This document shows, piece after piece, positions 12,922 to 18,671 of a DNA stretch of 18,671 bases. The notes under the pieces are model-generated. The model did not search any database. It was not told where the DNA came from and was given only the letters and a program-made list of their open reading frames with translations. The stretch's first letter is position 1; the number at the start of each line of letters is the position of its first letter. This stretch comes from DYGT01 sp964607795 (GTDB taxonomy: Bacteria > Patescibacteriota > Microgenomatia > UBA8517), in contig CAZSLA010000017.1 of NCBI GenBank assembly GCA_964607795.1, positions 1-18,671 on the forward strand. The letters are read 5' to 3'. A program made the position numbers and the translations under genes.

Positions 12922-14201
12922 TCAGTTCTATTTTAACTTTTTTTAAGCGCAGCTTTGACTCGCCGGCTATCCGTAAAAAAATTTTAATTACAGCGGGGAT
13001 TTTGGTGGCTTTCCGCCTGGCTGCCCACATTCCAGCAGCCGGTATAGACAGACAGAATTTACAGCAGCTGTTTGTGGGCAGTCCTCTCCTGTCGCTGTTG
13101 GATGTTTTTTCCGGAGGCACGCTCGCCAATTTTTCCATCATGGCTTTGGGGCTTACACCATATATCAATGCCTCCATTATTATGCAGCTTATGACTTTCG
13201 CGGTCCCCAAACTGGAAGAGCTTTCCAAAGAAGGCGAGCTGGGCCAGGAGAAAATTAATCAATACACTCGGTTTTTGACCGTCCCCTTGGCTATTTTCCA
13301 GTCCTTTGGCATGTATGTTTTGCTTCGAAGCCAAAACATAATCGGCGGCCTGTCTCCCCTTTCTTTGTTGGCATTGATTGTTACCATGGTTACCGGCACC
13401 ATGCTTGCCATTTGGATGGGCGAACTGATCACAGAATACGGCGTTGGTAATGGGGTATCATTTTTAATTTTTGCAGGCATTGTGGCGCGGCTGCCGGTTT
13501 CATTCGGCCGCTCCTCGGCCACAGTAGGCAGCGAAAATATTTTTAGTGTTATGGTCTTTGCTGCCTTGGCTATTGTCACAATAGGTCTAATTGTGTATGT
13601 TAATGAAGCCGTGCGGCGCATACCGATTAATTATGCCAGGCAGTCCAGAGTCAATATGCCCTCGAATTCGAATTATATTCCCCTGCGCGTTAACCAAGCG
13701 GGCGTTATTCCCATCATTTTTGCTGTGTCTTTGGTGCTTCTTCCCTCCATGCTTGGTCAGTTTATGTCCGCGGTAAATAACCCATCGATTCAGGACTTTG
13801 CCATGAAATTATCAACGGCTTTTAATCCGCAATCTGCCTTTTACAATATTTTGTATTTCTTGTTAGTCGTGGGCTTTACTTATTTTTATACTTCCGTGGT
13901 TTTTAATCCGGAAAAAATCACCGAAAACCTGCAAAAAAGCGGTGCCTTTATTCCCGGGATCCGGCCGGGGAAACAAACGACCGATTATTTAAATCACGTG
14001 CTCAACCGCATTACCCTGGCGGGAGCAATCTTTTTGGGCTTTATCGCCATTCTGCCCTCACTCCTTCAAAGCTTTTTAGGGGTGGCCAACTTGGTCATCG
14101 GCGGCACAGGTCTTTTGATCGTGGTCTCAGTAGTTTTGGAAGTTACGCGAACAATTGAAGCCCAGCTGGTGATGAAGCGCTATGAAAGGTTTATTGCCTG
14201 A
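12918..14201 (+). CDS. secY: Protein translocase subunit SecY
   Basis: SecY is the channel of the Sec translocon in the cytoplasmic membrane; it works with SecE and SecA. The 427-aa protein has the ten expected membrane segments, the first about 22-40, then a plug region around 57-80. Family landmarks: LGLTPYINASI (77-87), GQEKINQYTR (109-118), ITEYGVGNGVS (171-181), the cytoplasmic loop around RQSRVNMPSNSNYIPLRVNQ (241-260), AGVIPIIFA, and a short tail ending MKRYERFIA. AGAGG (12912-12916) lies only 1 base before the ATG. It overlaps rplO by 4 bases and adk by 1, the standard spc-operon place. Confidence 0.97.
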   Translation: MISSILTFFKRSFDSPAIRKKILITAGILVAFRLAAHIPAAGIDRQNLQQLFVGSPLLSLLDVFSGGTLANFSIMALGLTPYINASIIMQLMTFAVPKLEELSKEGELGQEKINQYTRFLTVPLAIFQSFGMYVLLRSQNIIGGLSPLSLLALIVTMVTGTMLAIWMGELITEYGVGNGVSFLIFAGIVARLPVSFGRSSATVGSENIFSVMVFAALAIVTIGLIVYVNEAVRRIPINYARQSRVNMPSNSNYIPLRVNQAGVIPIIFAVSLVLLPSMLGQFMSAVNNPSIQDFAMKLSTAFNPQSAFYNILYFLLVVGFTYFYTSVVFNPEKITENLQKSGAFIPGIRPGKQTTDYLNHVLNRITLAGAIFLGFIAILPSLLQSFLGVANLVIGGTGLLIVVSVVLEVTRTIEAQLVMKRYERFIA

Positions 14202-14839
14202 TGAATATTTTAATTTTGGGGCCCCAGGGATCTGGCAAAGGCACGCAGGCAAAACTCATCGCCCACTGGCTGAATTTCAGGCATATAAGCACTGGTGAAA
14301 TGCTTCGCGACATGGCAAAAAGTGATGCATCTTTGCGGGCTTTATTGGATCAGGGTTTGTTGGTGGATAATGACCTGCTTTTGCACAACCTCTTTTCGTA
14401 CTTGGAAAAAAATGGCTTCTACGACCGGCTGATCATTGATGGCTCGCCTAGGACGGTTTGTCAATATCATGGCATTATTGACTGGTTTAAAGCCAAAGGT
14501 CATCCCATAGCCTTGGGCATTTATCTTGATATCAGTGATGAAGAGGCTTTGCGTAGGCTCGCGGCAAGACGACAGCATAAAATTACGGGTGAGATTTATA
14601 ATCTAGTTACTAATCCGCCGGGACCTGAAGTCAAAGACACAGACCTTATCCAAAGGGATGACGACATGCCCGAAGCCATTCAAAAACGCCTTGAGCTTTT
14701 TCATACCCAGACAGATCCGATTGTCAAGCTCATGGAGGCGGATGGCATTTTGTTTAAGGTCAATGGCGAGCGGCCAATCGAGGAGATTTTTGCCGATCTC
14801 AAAAAGGAGGTAGAAAAAATTGTACACAATGATGCTTAA
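14201..14839 (+). CDS. adk: Adenylate kinase (nucleoside monophosphate kinase)
   Basis: Adenylate kinase interconverts ATP + AMP and two ADP. The 212-aa protein has the P-loop GPQGSGKGTQ (7-16, K13), the AMP-binding segment STGEMLR (30-36, R36), DGSPRT (80-85, R84) with Q88, the LID start RLAARR (119-124) and the arginines R152 and R163 that match the catalytic ones of E. coli. Two differences: the usual DGFPR is DGSPR, and the LID between NPP (138-140) and QRDDD (151-155) is about five residues shorter than in E. coli and has no zinc cysteines. The TGATG overlap with secY supports the start. AMP as substrate is likely; a related monophosphate cannot be excluded. Confidence 0.9.
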   Translation: MNILILGPQGSGKGTQAKLIAHWLNFRHISTGEMLRDMAKSDASLRALLDQGLLVDNDLLLHNLFSYLEKNGFYDRLIIDGSPRTVCQYHGIIDWFKAKGHPIALGIYLDISDEEALRRLAARRQHKITGEIYNLVTNPPGPEVKDTDLIQRDDDMPEAIQKRLELFHTQTDPIVKLMEADGILFKVNGERPIEEIFADLKKEVEKIVHNDA

Positions 14840-15572
14840 ATCTCCCCAGGAGATTGAGATCATGCGCGAGGGGGGTCGTAGGCTCTCGGAAGTAAAAAAG
14901 AAAGTAGTCAAGGCTATTGGCCCTGGTGTAAGCGCTTGGCAGATCGAGGAATTGGCCACGCGTGAAATCAAAGTCCAGGGGGGGCGGGCTTCGTTTAAAA
15001 TGGTTCCGGGCTATCGGTGGAGTACGTGTGTGAATGTCAATGCAGGTGTGGTCCATGGCATTCCCAAAAAAGAAGTGGTTTTTCGTGAAGGGGATGTGGT
15101 GAGCGTGGACATGGGCATGTATTACCAAGGCTTTCATACCGATACTTCGGTGAGCGTTTATTTGGGTAAGAATCCAAAGGTGCAAAAGTTTATGGAAGTC
15201 GGCAAAAAGGCTCTGAAAATGGGTATCAGTGCTTTTAAACAAGACAATACGGTCGCGGATATTACCCGCGCCATGCAATCAGAGCTTACGCGCGCTAACT
15301 TTAGCCCGGTTTACAATTTAACTGGCCATGGCATTGGCAGAAAGCTTCACGAAAGCCCCAGGGTGCCCATGGTGTTAAGCGGAAGCCACGATGAAAAAGT
15401 GCAGCTTGAGCCGGGTATGGTGCTTGCGATTGAAGTGATGTATGCCCTGGGCAAGGGTGACATAATTTTGGAGGATGATGGTTGGACTTTGAGTACGGAA
15501 GATGGTACAATATCAGCGCTTTTTGAGGAGACCGTCGCCTTAACCAGCCACGGTCTTATTATTTTGACTTAA
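14820..15572 (+). CDS. map: Methionine aminopeptidase, type I
   Basis: This enzyme removes the initiator methionine from new proteins at the ribosome. All five metal ligands can be placed: D97, D108, H170, E205 and E236, with the substrate histidines H79 and H177 (HGIGRKLHE, 170-178). The 250-aa length fits type Ia without N-terminal zinc finger. The start is taken as TTG at 14820 because AAGGAGGT (14804-14811) lies 8 bases upstream; the ATG codons at 14829 and 14832 are 17 and 20 bases away. This makes a 20-base overlap with adk. The residue after E236 is Glu instead of the common His. Confidence 0.94.
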   Translation: MYTMMLKSPQEIEIMREGGRRLSEVKKKVVKAIGPGVSAWQIEELATREIKVQGGRASFKMVPGYRWSTCVNVNAGVVHGIPKKEVVFREGDVVSVDMGMYYQGFHTDTSVSVYLGKNPKVQKFMEVGKKALKMGISAFKQDNTVADITRAMQSELTRANFSPVYNLTGHGIGRKLHESPRVPMVLSGSHDEKVQLEPGMVLAIEVMYALGKGDIILEDDGWTLSTEDGTISALFEETVALTSHGLIILT

Positions 15573-15607
15573 AAAAGCTTTAAACTGCCGTAAAACTTAG
15601 GTATACT

Positions 15608-15829
15608 ATGCAAAAGACAAACACAATTATTGAGGGAGAAATTCTTGAGCTTCTGCCGAATACTATGTTCAAGGTTAATCTTAGAGACGGGCGTGAAGTC
15701 TTGACAGTGCCTTCCGGTAAAATGCGCCGGGGCTTTATGCGTCTCATGCCGGGGAATATTGTCAAAGTAGAAATGACGCCGTACGATGAAAAAAGAGGCA
15801 GAATTGTCGGGAAGGTAGGCAAAATGTAA
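15608..15829 (+). CDS. infA: Translation initiation factor IF-1
   Basis: IF-1 blocks the A site of the 30S subunit during initiation. The 73-aa protein is a single S1-type OB fold with EGEILELLPNTMFKVNLRDG (9-28), VPSGKMRRGFMRLMPGNIV and a C-terminal DEKRGRIVGKV. The 35-base gap from map contains TATACT directly before the ATG, too close to serve this start as a promoter. The Shine-Dalgarno sequence is weak (TTAGGT). Its TAA overlaps the rpmJ ATG by one base. Confidence 0.96.
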   Translation: MQKTNTIIEGEILELLPNTMFKVNLRDGREVLTVPSGKMRRGFMRLMPGNIVKVEMTPYDEKRGRIVGKVGKM

Positions 15830-15942
15830 TGAAAGTAAGATCATCGGTAAAAAAAATTTGTAAGGATTGTAAAATTGTGAAGCGCAAGGGGGTTTTGTAT
15901 GTCATTTGTAAAAACCCTAAACATAAACAACGCCAAGGCTAG
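15829..15942 (+). CDS. rpmJ: 50S ribosomal protein L36, zinc form
   Basis: L36 (bL36) is the smallest ribosomal protein and a late 50S component. The 37-aa product starts MKVRSSVKKICKDCKIVKRK and ends KHKQRQG, almost family consensus. The zinc ligands C11, C14, C27 and H32 are all present, so this is the metal-binding form. Start and stop (TAG, 15940-15942) were read directly from the sequence. It overlaps infA by one base (TAATG) and precedes rpsM by 15 bases, its usual place. Confidence 0.97.
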   Translation: MKVRSSVKKICKDCKIVKRKGVLYVICKNPKHKQRQG

Positions 15943-15957
15943 CTTGGCACTAAAAAT

Positions 15958-16356
15958 ATGGCAAGAATTGCAGGCATAGATTTAAAAGATAACTGGAGGG
16001 TGGACTACGCCCTCACGCATATTAAAGGTATTGGATGGTCGCATGCGCAAAAGATTTTAACTAGTGCCCAGATTAATCCGGAAACACGGGTTTCGAAATT
16101 GACAACCGAGGATCTGACACAAATAAACGGAGAGCTTGAAAATTATCTGGTGGAGGGGGATTTGCTGCGCAAAGTGCGCGAAAATATTCAAAGGATAAAA
16201 GCTATCCATACTTATCGAGGTATCCGCCACAATCGCGGGCTTCCGGTTCGGGGCCAGCGCACCAAGTCCAATGCCCGTACCAAGCGCGGCAAACGCCGCA
16301 CCGTGGGTGCCTTTAGAAAAGAAGAATTGGCAAAGCAAACAACGACAACAACTTAA
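15958..16356 (+). CDS. rpsM: 30S ribosomal protein S13
   Basis: S13 (uS13) is in the 30S head, bridges to the 50S and contacts P-site tRNA through its C-terminal tail. The 132-aa protein starts MARIAGIDL, has the helix-hairpin segment LTHIKGIGWSHAQKIL (19-34) and the family signature IKAIHTYRGIRHNRGLPVRG followed by QRTKSNARTKRG. The tail is extended and ends with five threonines, which is unusual. No Shine-Dalgarno sequence is seen. This starts the alpha-operon part, with rpsK 6 bases on. Confidence 0.97.
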   Translation: MARIAGIDLKDNWRVDYALTHIKGIGWSHAQKILTSAQINPETRVSKLTTEDLTQINGELENYLVEGDLLRKVRENIQRIKAIHTYRGIRHNRGLPVRGQRTKSNARTKRGKRRTVGAFRKEELAKQTTTTT

Positions 16357-16362
16357 CTAACT

Positions 16363-16737
16363 ATGGCGAGCAAAAAAGCAAAAAAAGAAATACCGGCAGT
16401 AAAAATTTATATCTCAGCAAGTTTTAACAACACCTTGGTGACCATTGCCGACCCCGAAGGGAATACCTTGTCTTGGGGTTCTTCCGGTTTATCCGGTTTT
16501 AAAGGTACCAGAAAGGCCACGCCCTATGCGGCTACGGTTGCTGTAGATGCAGTAGTGCAAAAGGCAGTTAACGGATATGGCGTCCGTGAGGCAGATGTTT
16601 ATATCAAAGGCCCGGGCCCCGGGCGCGAGGCCGCTCTCCGGGCAATTAAAGCCGCGGGCGTTACCATTAATATGATTGCAGACGTCACACCCATGCCACA
16701 CGATGGGCCAAGGCCGAAAAAGAAAAGGAGAGTCTAA
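16363..16737 (+). CDS. rpsK: 30S ribosomal protein S11
   Basis: S11 (uS11) lies in the 30S platform near the mRNA exit and E site. The 124-aa protein has ISASFNNTLVTIADPEGN (17-34), WGSSGLSGFKGTRKATPYAA and GPGPGREAALRAI, all consensus, and ends in the basic KKKRRV. The loop before the tail reads PHDGPRP (112-118), whereas bacteria normally have PHNGCRP; the Asn there becomes isoaspartate in E. coli, and here Asp114 is genome-encoded. rpsD follows after 3 bases. Confidence 0.97.
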   Translation: MASKKAKKEIPAVKIYISASFNNTLVTIADPEGNTLSWGSSGLSGFKGTRKATPYAATVAVDAVVQKAVNGYGVREADVYIKGPGPGREAALRAIKAAGVTINMIADVTPMPHDGPRPKKKRRV

Positions 16738-16740
16738 AAA

Positions 16741-17343
16741 ATGGCAAGACACACAGGACCTAAAGACAGATTATCGCGTCGGGAAAACTTTGACCTTTTT
16801 AACAAAGGTGGAAAGCTTACCCGCTTAAACGTCGCCCCTGGGGTGCACGGACCAAAAGGCAGCCGCCGCAGGCCTTCGCAATATGGCCGGCAATTAAGGG
16901 AAAAGCAGAAAGTTAAGCGCTTCTACGGCATACTGGAGCGCCAGTTTAAAAACTATATGGTCGAATCTTTAGGAGAAACGGGTAATACCTCAGACGTCCT
17001 GTTTTCTCTTTTGGAGTCCCGGCTTGATAATGTGGTCTTTCGCCTGGGTTTTGCAGCCACCAGGCCGCAGGCCAGGCAGCTCGTGAGCCACAGGCATGTG
17101 TATGTGGATGGAAAAAGGATTAACATTCCCTCTTTCCAAGTAAAGCCTGGGCAAACCATTACGCTTTCCAGCAAAGCCGTGGAAATTCCTTCGGTGGCTC
17201 AATTATTAAAAGCAAAAGATGTAGAAATTCCTAAATGGCTCAATCGCAAAGCCGCGGCCGGCAAAGTAAAAAGAAAGCCCGGGCGCGACGATGTTCCCGA
17301 ACCATTTATGGAAGCGGATATTGTGGAGTTTTATTCGCGATAG
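16741..17343 (+). CDS. rpsD: 30S ribosomal protein S4
   Basis: S4 (uS4) nucleates 30S assembly, lines the mRNA entry channel and in E. coli represses the alpha operon. The 200-aa protein has the N-terminal domain (MARHTGPKDRLSRRE, then QLREKQKVKRFYGILERQF) and an S4 RNA-binding domain with ESRLDNVVFRLGFAATRPQA (about 92-111) and HRHVYVDGKRINIPS-like HVYVDGKRIN. It lacks the N-terminal zinc cysteines. It ends with a TAG. A 73-base gap with a promoter and leader hairpin separates it from rpoA. Confidence 0.97.
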   Translation: MARHTGPKDRLSRRENFDLFNKGGKLTRLNVAPGVHGPKGSRRRPSQYGRQLREKQKVKRFYGILERQFKNYMVESLGETGNTSDVLFSLLESRLDNVVFRLGFAATRPQARQLVSHRHVYVDGKRINIPSFQVKPGQTITLSSKAVEIPSVAQLLKAKDVEIPKWLNRKAAAGKVKRKPGRDDVPEPFMEADIVEFYSR

Positions 17344-17345
17344 TC

Positions 17346-17374
17346 TTGCCACCTGTAGCTTGAGGGAGTATAAT
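17346..17374 (+). promoter_or_regulatory. Predicted promoter of rpoA-rplQ
   Basis: TTGCCA (17346-17351, five of six consensus bases), a 17-bp spacer and a perfect TATAAT (17369-17374). It begins 2 bases after the rpsD stop. The predicted transcript start is about 17381, leaving a leader of some 36 bases. It would allow the polymerase subunit to be made independently of the ribosomal-protein operon. Confidence 0.8.
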
Positions 17375-17381
17375 GTACGCT

Positions 17382-17405
17382 CTCTCATCATGCTGCATGG
17401 GAGAG
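17382..17405 (+). promoter_or_regulatory. rpoA 5' leader hairpin touching the Shine-Dalgarno sequence
   Basis: CTCTC (17382-17386) pairs with GAGAG (17401-17405), T88 with G400 (last digits), and CATG (17389-17392) with CATG (17396-17399) around CTG, with A17387 bulged: about 10 bp in all. The 3' arm ends at the first base of GGAGGT (17405-17410). The hairpin begins at the predicted transcript start. The structure is seen in the sequence; a role in controlling rpoA translation is inferred. Confidence 0.5.
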
Positions 17406-17416
17406 GAGGTGACGGC

Positions 17417-18331
17417 ATGGAACCATTATTTGAAATAAATATTGAAAATAAAGACGAAAAATACGGAAAGTTTGCCATAAGCCCGCTTGTTGCCGGATAT
17501 GGCAATACTTTGGGCATTTCTCTCAGAAGGGTGCTTTTGTCCAGCCTTCCCGGAGCAGCCATTACCAAAGTGCAAATTGTCGGAGTGAGGCATCAGTTTT
17601 CTACCCTTAAGGGTATGAAAGAGGATGTCTTGGATTTTCTTTTAAATTTGAAAAAAGTTAATTTTGACTATGAAGGCAAAGATCCAGTGAAAGTTAGCCT
17701 GAATGCCAAAGAAGCTGGAGAGGTGAAGGCGGGTGACATTAAAACCCCCGCGGGTGTGAGTATTGGTAATCCCGATTTGGTTCTGGCCAACCTTTCAAAA
17801 GGTGCCAAGCTTGAAGCCAATATGGTTGTGGAATCCGGAGTGGGCTATTTGTCGGCCGAAGAGCGGACAGGCGATAAACTTGGAGAGATTTTACTTGATG
17901 CCACTTTTTCTCCTGTTGAGCGCGTTAATTACAAAGTCGAAGAAACCCGTGTCGGGCGCGTGACAAATTACGACAAGCTTACTTTGGAAATCTGGACGGA
18001 CGGGACCATCGGCCCCGAAGAAACGTTAAAAAAAGCTGCTAAAAACCTTATCTCTTATTTTAGCCAGATCGTTGAACCTAAAAAGATAGAAAAAGACAGC
18101 CCTAAAGATGAATCCGACGGCTTGGGGCCAGTGGGCAAGCTTTCGGTTGAGGAGATTGGCCTTCCTACCCGTGTTGCCAATGCCTTGAGTAAGTCAGGAT
18201 TTGAAACTGTGGATAAACTGGCGAAGGCCTCATCCGAAGATTTGGTCAAGGTCAGAAACTTGGGAGAAAAATCTTTACAAATTATTGACGAGGCTTTGAT
18301 TGAGAAAGGAGTAAAAAGAGCACATGCGTAA
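17417..18331 (+). CDS. rpoA: DNA-directed RNA polymerase subunit alpha
   Basis: The alpha subunit dimerises to start RNA polymerase assembly. The 304-aa protein has the N-terminal dimerisation domain with SLRRVLLSSLPGAAIT (35-50) and FSTLKGMKEDVLDFLLNLK (61-79), the insert domain, and after a charged linker (KKIEKDSPKDESDG) a C-terminal helix-hairpin-helix domain with LPTRVANALSKSGF and VRNLGEKSLQIIDEAL, so promoter UP-element contacts are likely retained. The ATG at 17417 is chosen because GGAGGT (17405-17410) is 6 bases upstream; in-frame starts at 17291 and 17390 would overlap rpsD or lack a site. It has its own promoter and overlaps rplQ by 8 bases. Confidence 0.97.
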   Translation: MEPLFEINIENKDEKYGKFAISPLVAGYGNTLGISLRRVLLSSLPGAAITKVQIVGVRHQFSTLKGMKEDVLDFLLNLKKVNFDYEGKDPVKVSLNAKEAGEVKAGDIKTPAGVSIGNPDLVLANLSKGAKLEANMVVESGVGYLSAEERTGDKLGEILLDATFSPVERVNYKVEETRVGRVTNYDKLTLEIWTDGTIGPEETLKKAAKNLISYFSQIVEPKKIEKDSPKDESDGLGPVGKLSVEEIGLPTRVANALSKSGFETVDKLAKASSEDLVKVRNLGEKSLQIIDEALIEKGVKRAHA

Positions 18332-18671
18332 ACAAATGTACGGCCGTAAACTTGGCCGTAACCGCGCTGCCAGAACTGCACTTTTTCGCTCTTTGACCCG
18401 GGCCATGGTGTTGCAGGGGTCGATTGTTACCACTGCTGCAAAAGCCAGGGCGATAATTCCTGATTTGGATAAGCTCATGCACATTGTCGGCCATGATACG
18501 GTGTTCGCTAGAAGGCGCATCGGCCAGATAGTGGCGGGTGACAGGGAAGTTATAAACAAGCTTTTTTCTGATTATTTGCCTTTGGCAAAAGCAAAAAAAT
18601 CCGGCTTTACAAGCATTGCTGTGATGCCTACCAGAAAGGGAGATAGCGCAGCCATGGCCAGACTCACATGG
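18324..18671 (+). CDS. rplQ: 50S ribosomal protein L17 (partial, cut by window edge)
   Basis: L17 (bL17) lies at the tunnel exit side of the 50S subunit. The 116 codons visible cover most of the usual protein: YGRKLGRNRAARTALFRSLT (6-25), SIVTTAAKARAI and the C-terminal PTRKGDSAAMARL segment. No stop is reached before the window ends. AAGGAG (18306-18311) lies 12 bases before the ATG at 18324, inside rpoA; a second ATG at 18336 is possible. It closes the alpha operon as in most bacteria. Confidence 0.95.
   Translation, partial: MRKQMYGRKLGRNRAARTALFRSLTRAMVLQGSIVTTAAKARAIIPDLDKLMHIVGHDTVFARRRIGQIVAGDREVINKLFSDYLPLAKAKKSGFTSIAVMPTRKGDSAAMARLTW

Noticed and set aside
15482..15511. TTGGAC and extended -10 (TGGTACAAT) inside map as a promoter for infA onward
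   Set aside because: The -35 is poor and the motif lies in ordinary coding sequence about 100 bases before infA; possible but not supportable.
15579..15607. TTTAAA-17-TATACT as the infA promoter
   Set aside because: The -10 directly abuts the ATG, so transcription would start inside the gene, and no downstream in-frame start makes sense.
17291..17416. Longer rpoA starting at 17291 or 17390
   Set aside because: The extra residues are unlike any alpha subunit, overlap rpsD or the promoter, and GGAGGT is ideally placed for 17417.
1..18671. CRISPR arrays, insertion sequences, tRNA or rRNA genes, phage or defence genes
   Set aside because: No direct-repeat arrays, transposase-like frames or structural RNA genes were seen; the window is a housekeeping cluster.

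Overview
This window is one long, fully co-oriented (+ strand) translation supercluster: fusA-tuf, then the S10, spc and alpha ribosomal-protein operons joined end to end (rpsJ, an inserted TlyA/FtsJ-type methyltransferase, rplC-rplD-rplW-rplB-rpsS-rplV-rpsC-rplP-rpmC-rpsQ, rplN-rplX-rplE-rpsN-rpsH-rplF-rplR-rpsE-rplO-secY-adk-map-infA-rpmJ-rpsM-rpsK-rpsD-rpoA-rplQ). All genes look intact except rplQ, which runs off the right edge. The genes are tightly packed, with many ATGA or TAATG start/stop overlaps.

The organism is most likely a member of the Candidate Phyla Radiation (Patescibacteria). rpmD (L30), normally between rpsE and rplO, is absent: the two genes overlap by 4 bases. Loss of L30 is a known trait of that group. 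The proteins are short (L2 252 aa, L18 102 aa) and the S14 is the small zinc form. UAA, UAG and UGA are all used as stops, so this is not one of the lineages that read UGA as glycine. I cannot name a class from sequence alone.

Layout: 1-232 holds no supportable gene, only the fusA promoter and leader. 233-4607 holds fusA, tuf, rpsJ and the methyltransferase. 4590-4713 is a regulatory island with a good promoter, a possible 9-codon leader peptide and a terminator/antiterminator set in front of rplC. 4714-17343 is an almost gapless run from L3 to S4. 17344-17416 carries another strong promoter and a leader hairpin before rpoA-rplQ. rpsL and rpsG, the usual partners upstream of fusA, are not next to it here.

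Functionally the genes supply translation factors (EF-G, EF-Tu, IF-1), 24 ribosomal proteins (including partial L17), the SecY translocon core, adenylate kinase, methionine aminopeptidase, an RNA polymerase subunit and a putative rRNA methyltransferase. The most interesting signals are (1) the attenuator-like leader of rplC, (2) an EF-G whose two guanine-recognition motifs (G4 and G5) are both altered although the rest is canonical, (3) the S4-domain-less TlyA-like enzyme inserted between rpsJ and rplC, and (4) hairpins starting at the predicted 5' ends of the fusA, tuf and rpoA transcripts, two of which bury the ribosome-binding site.
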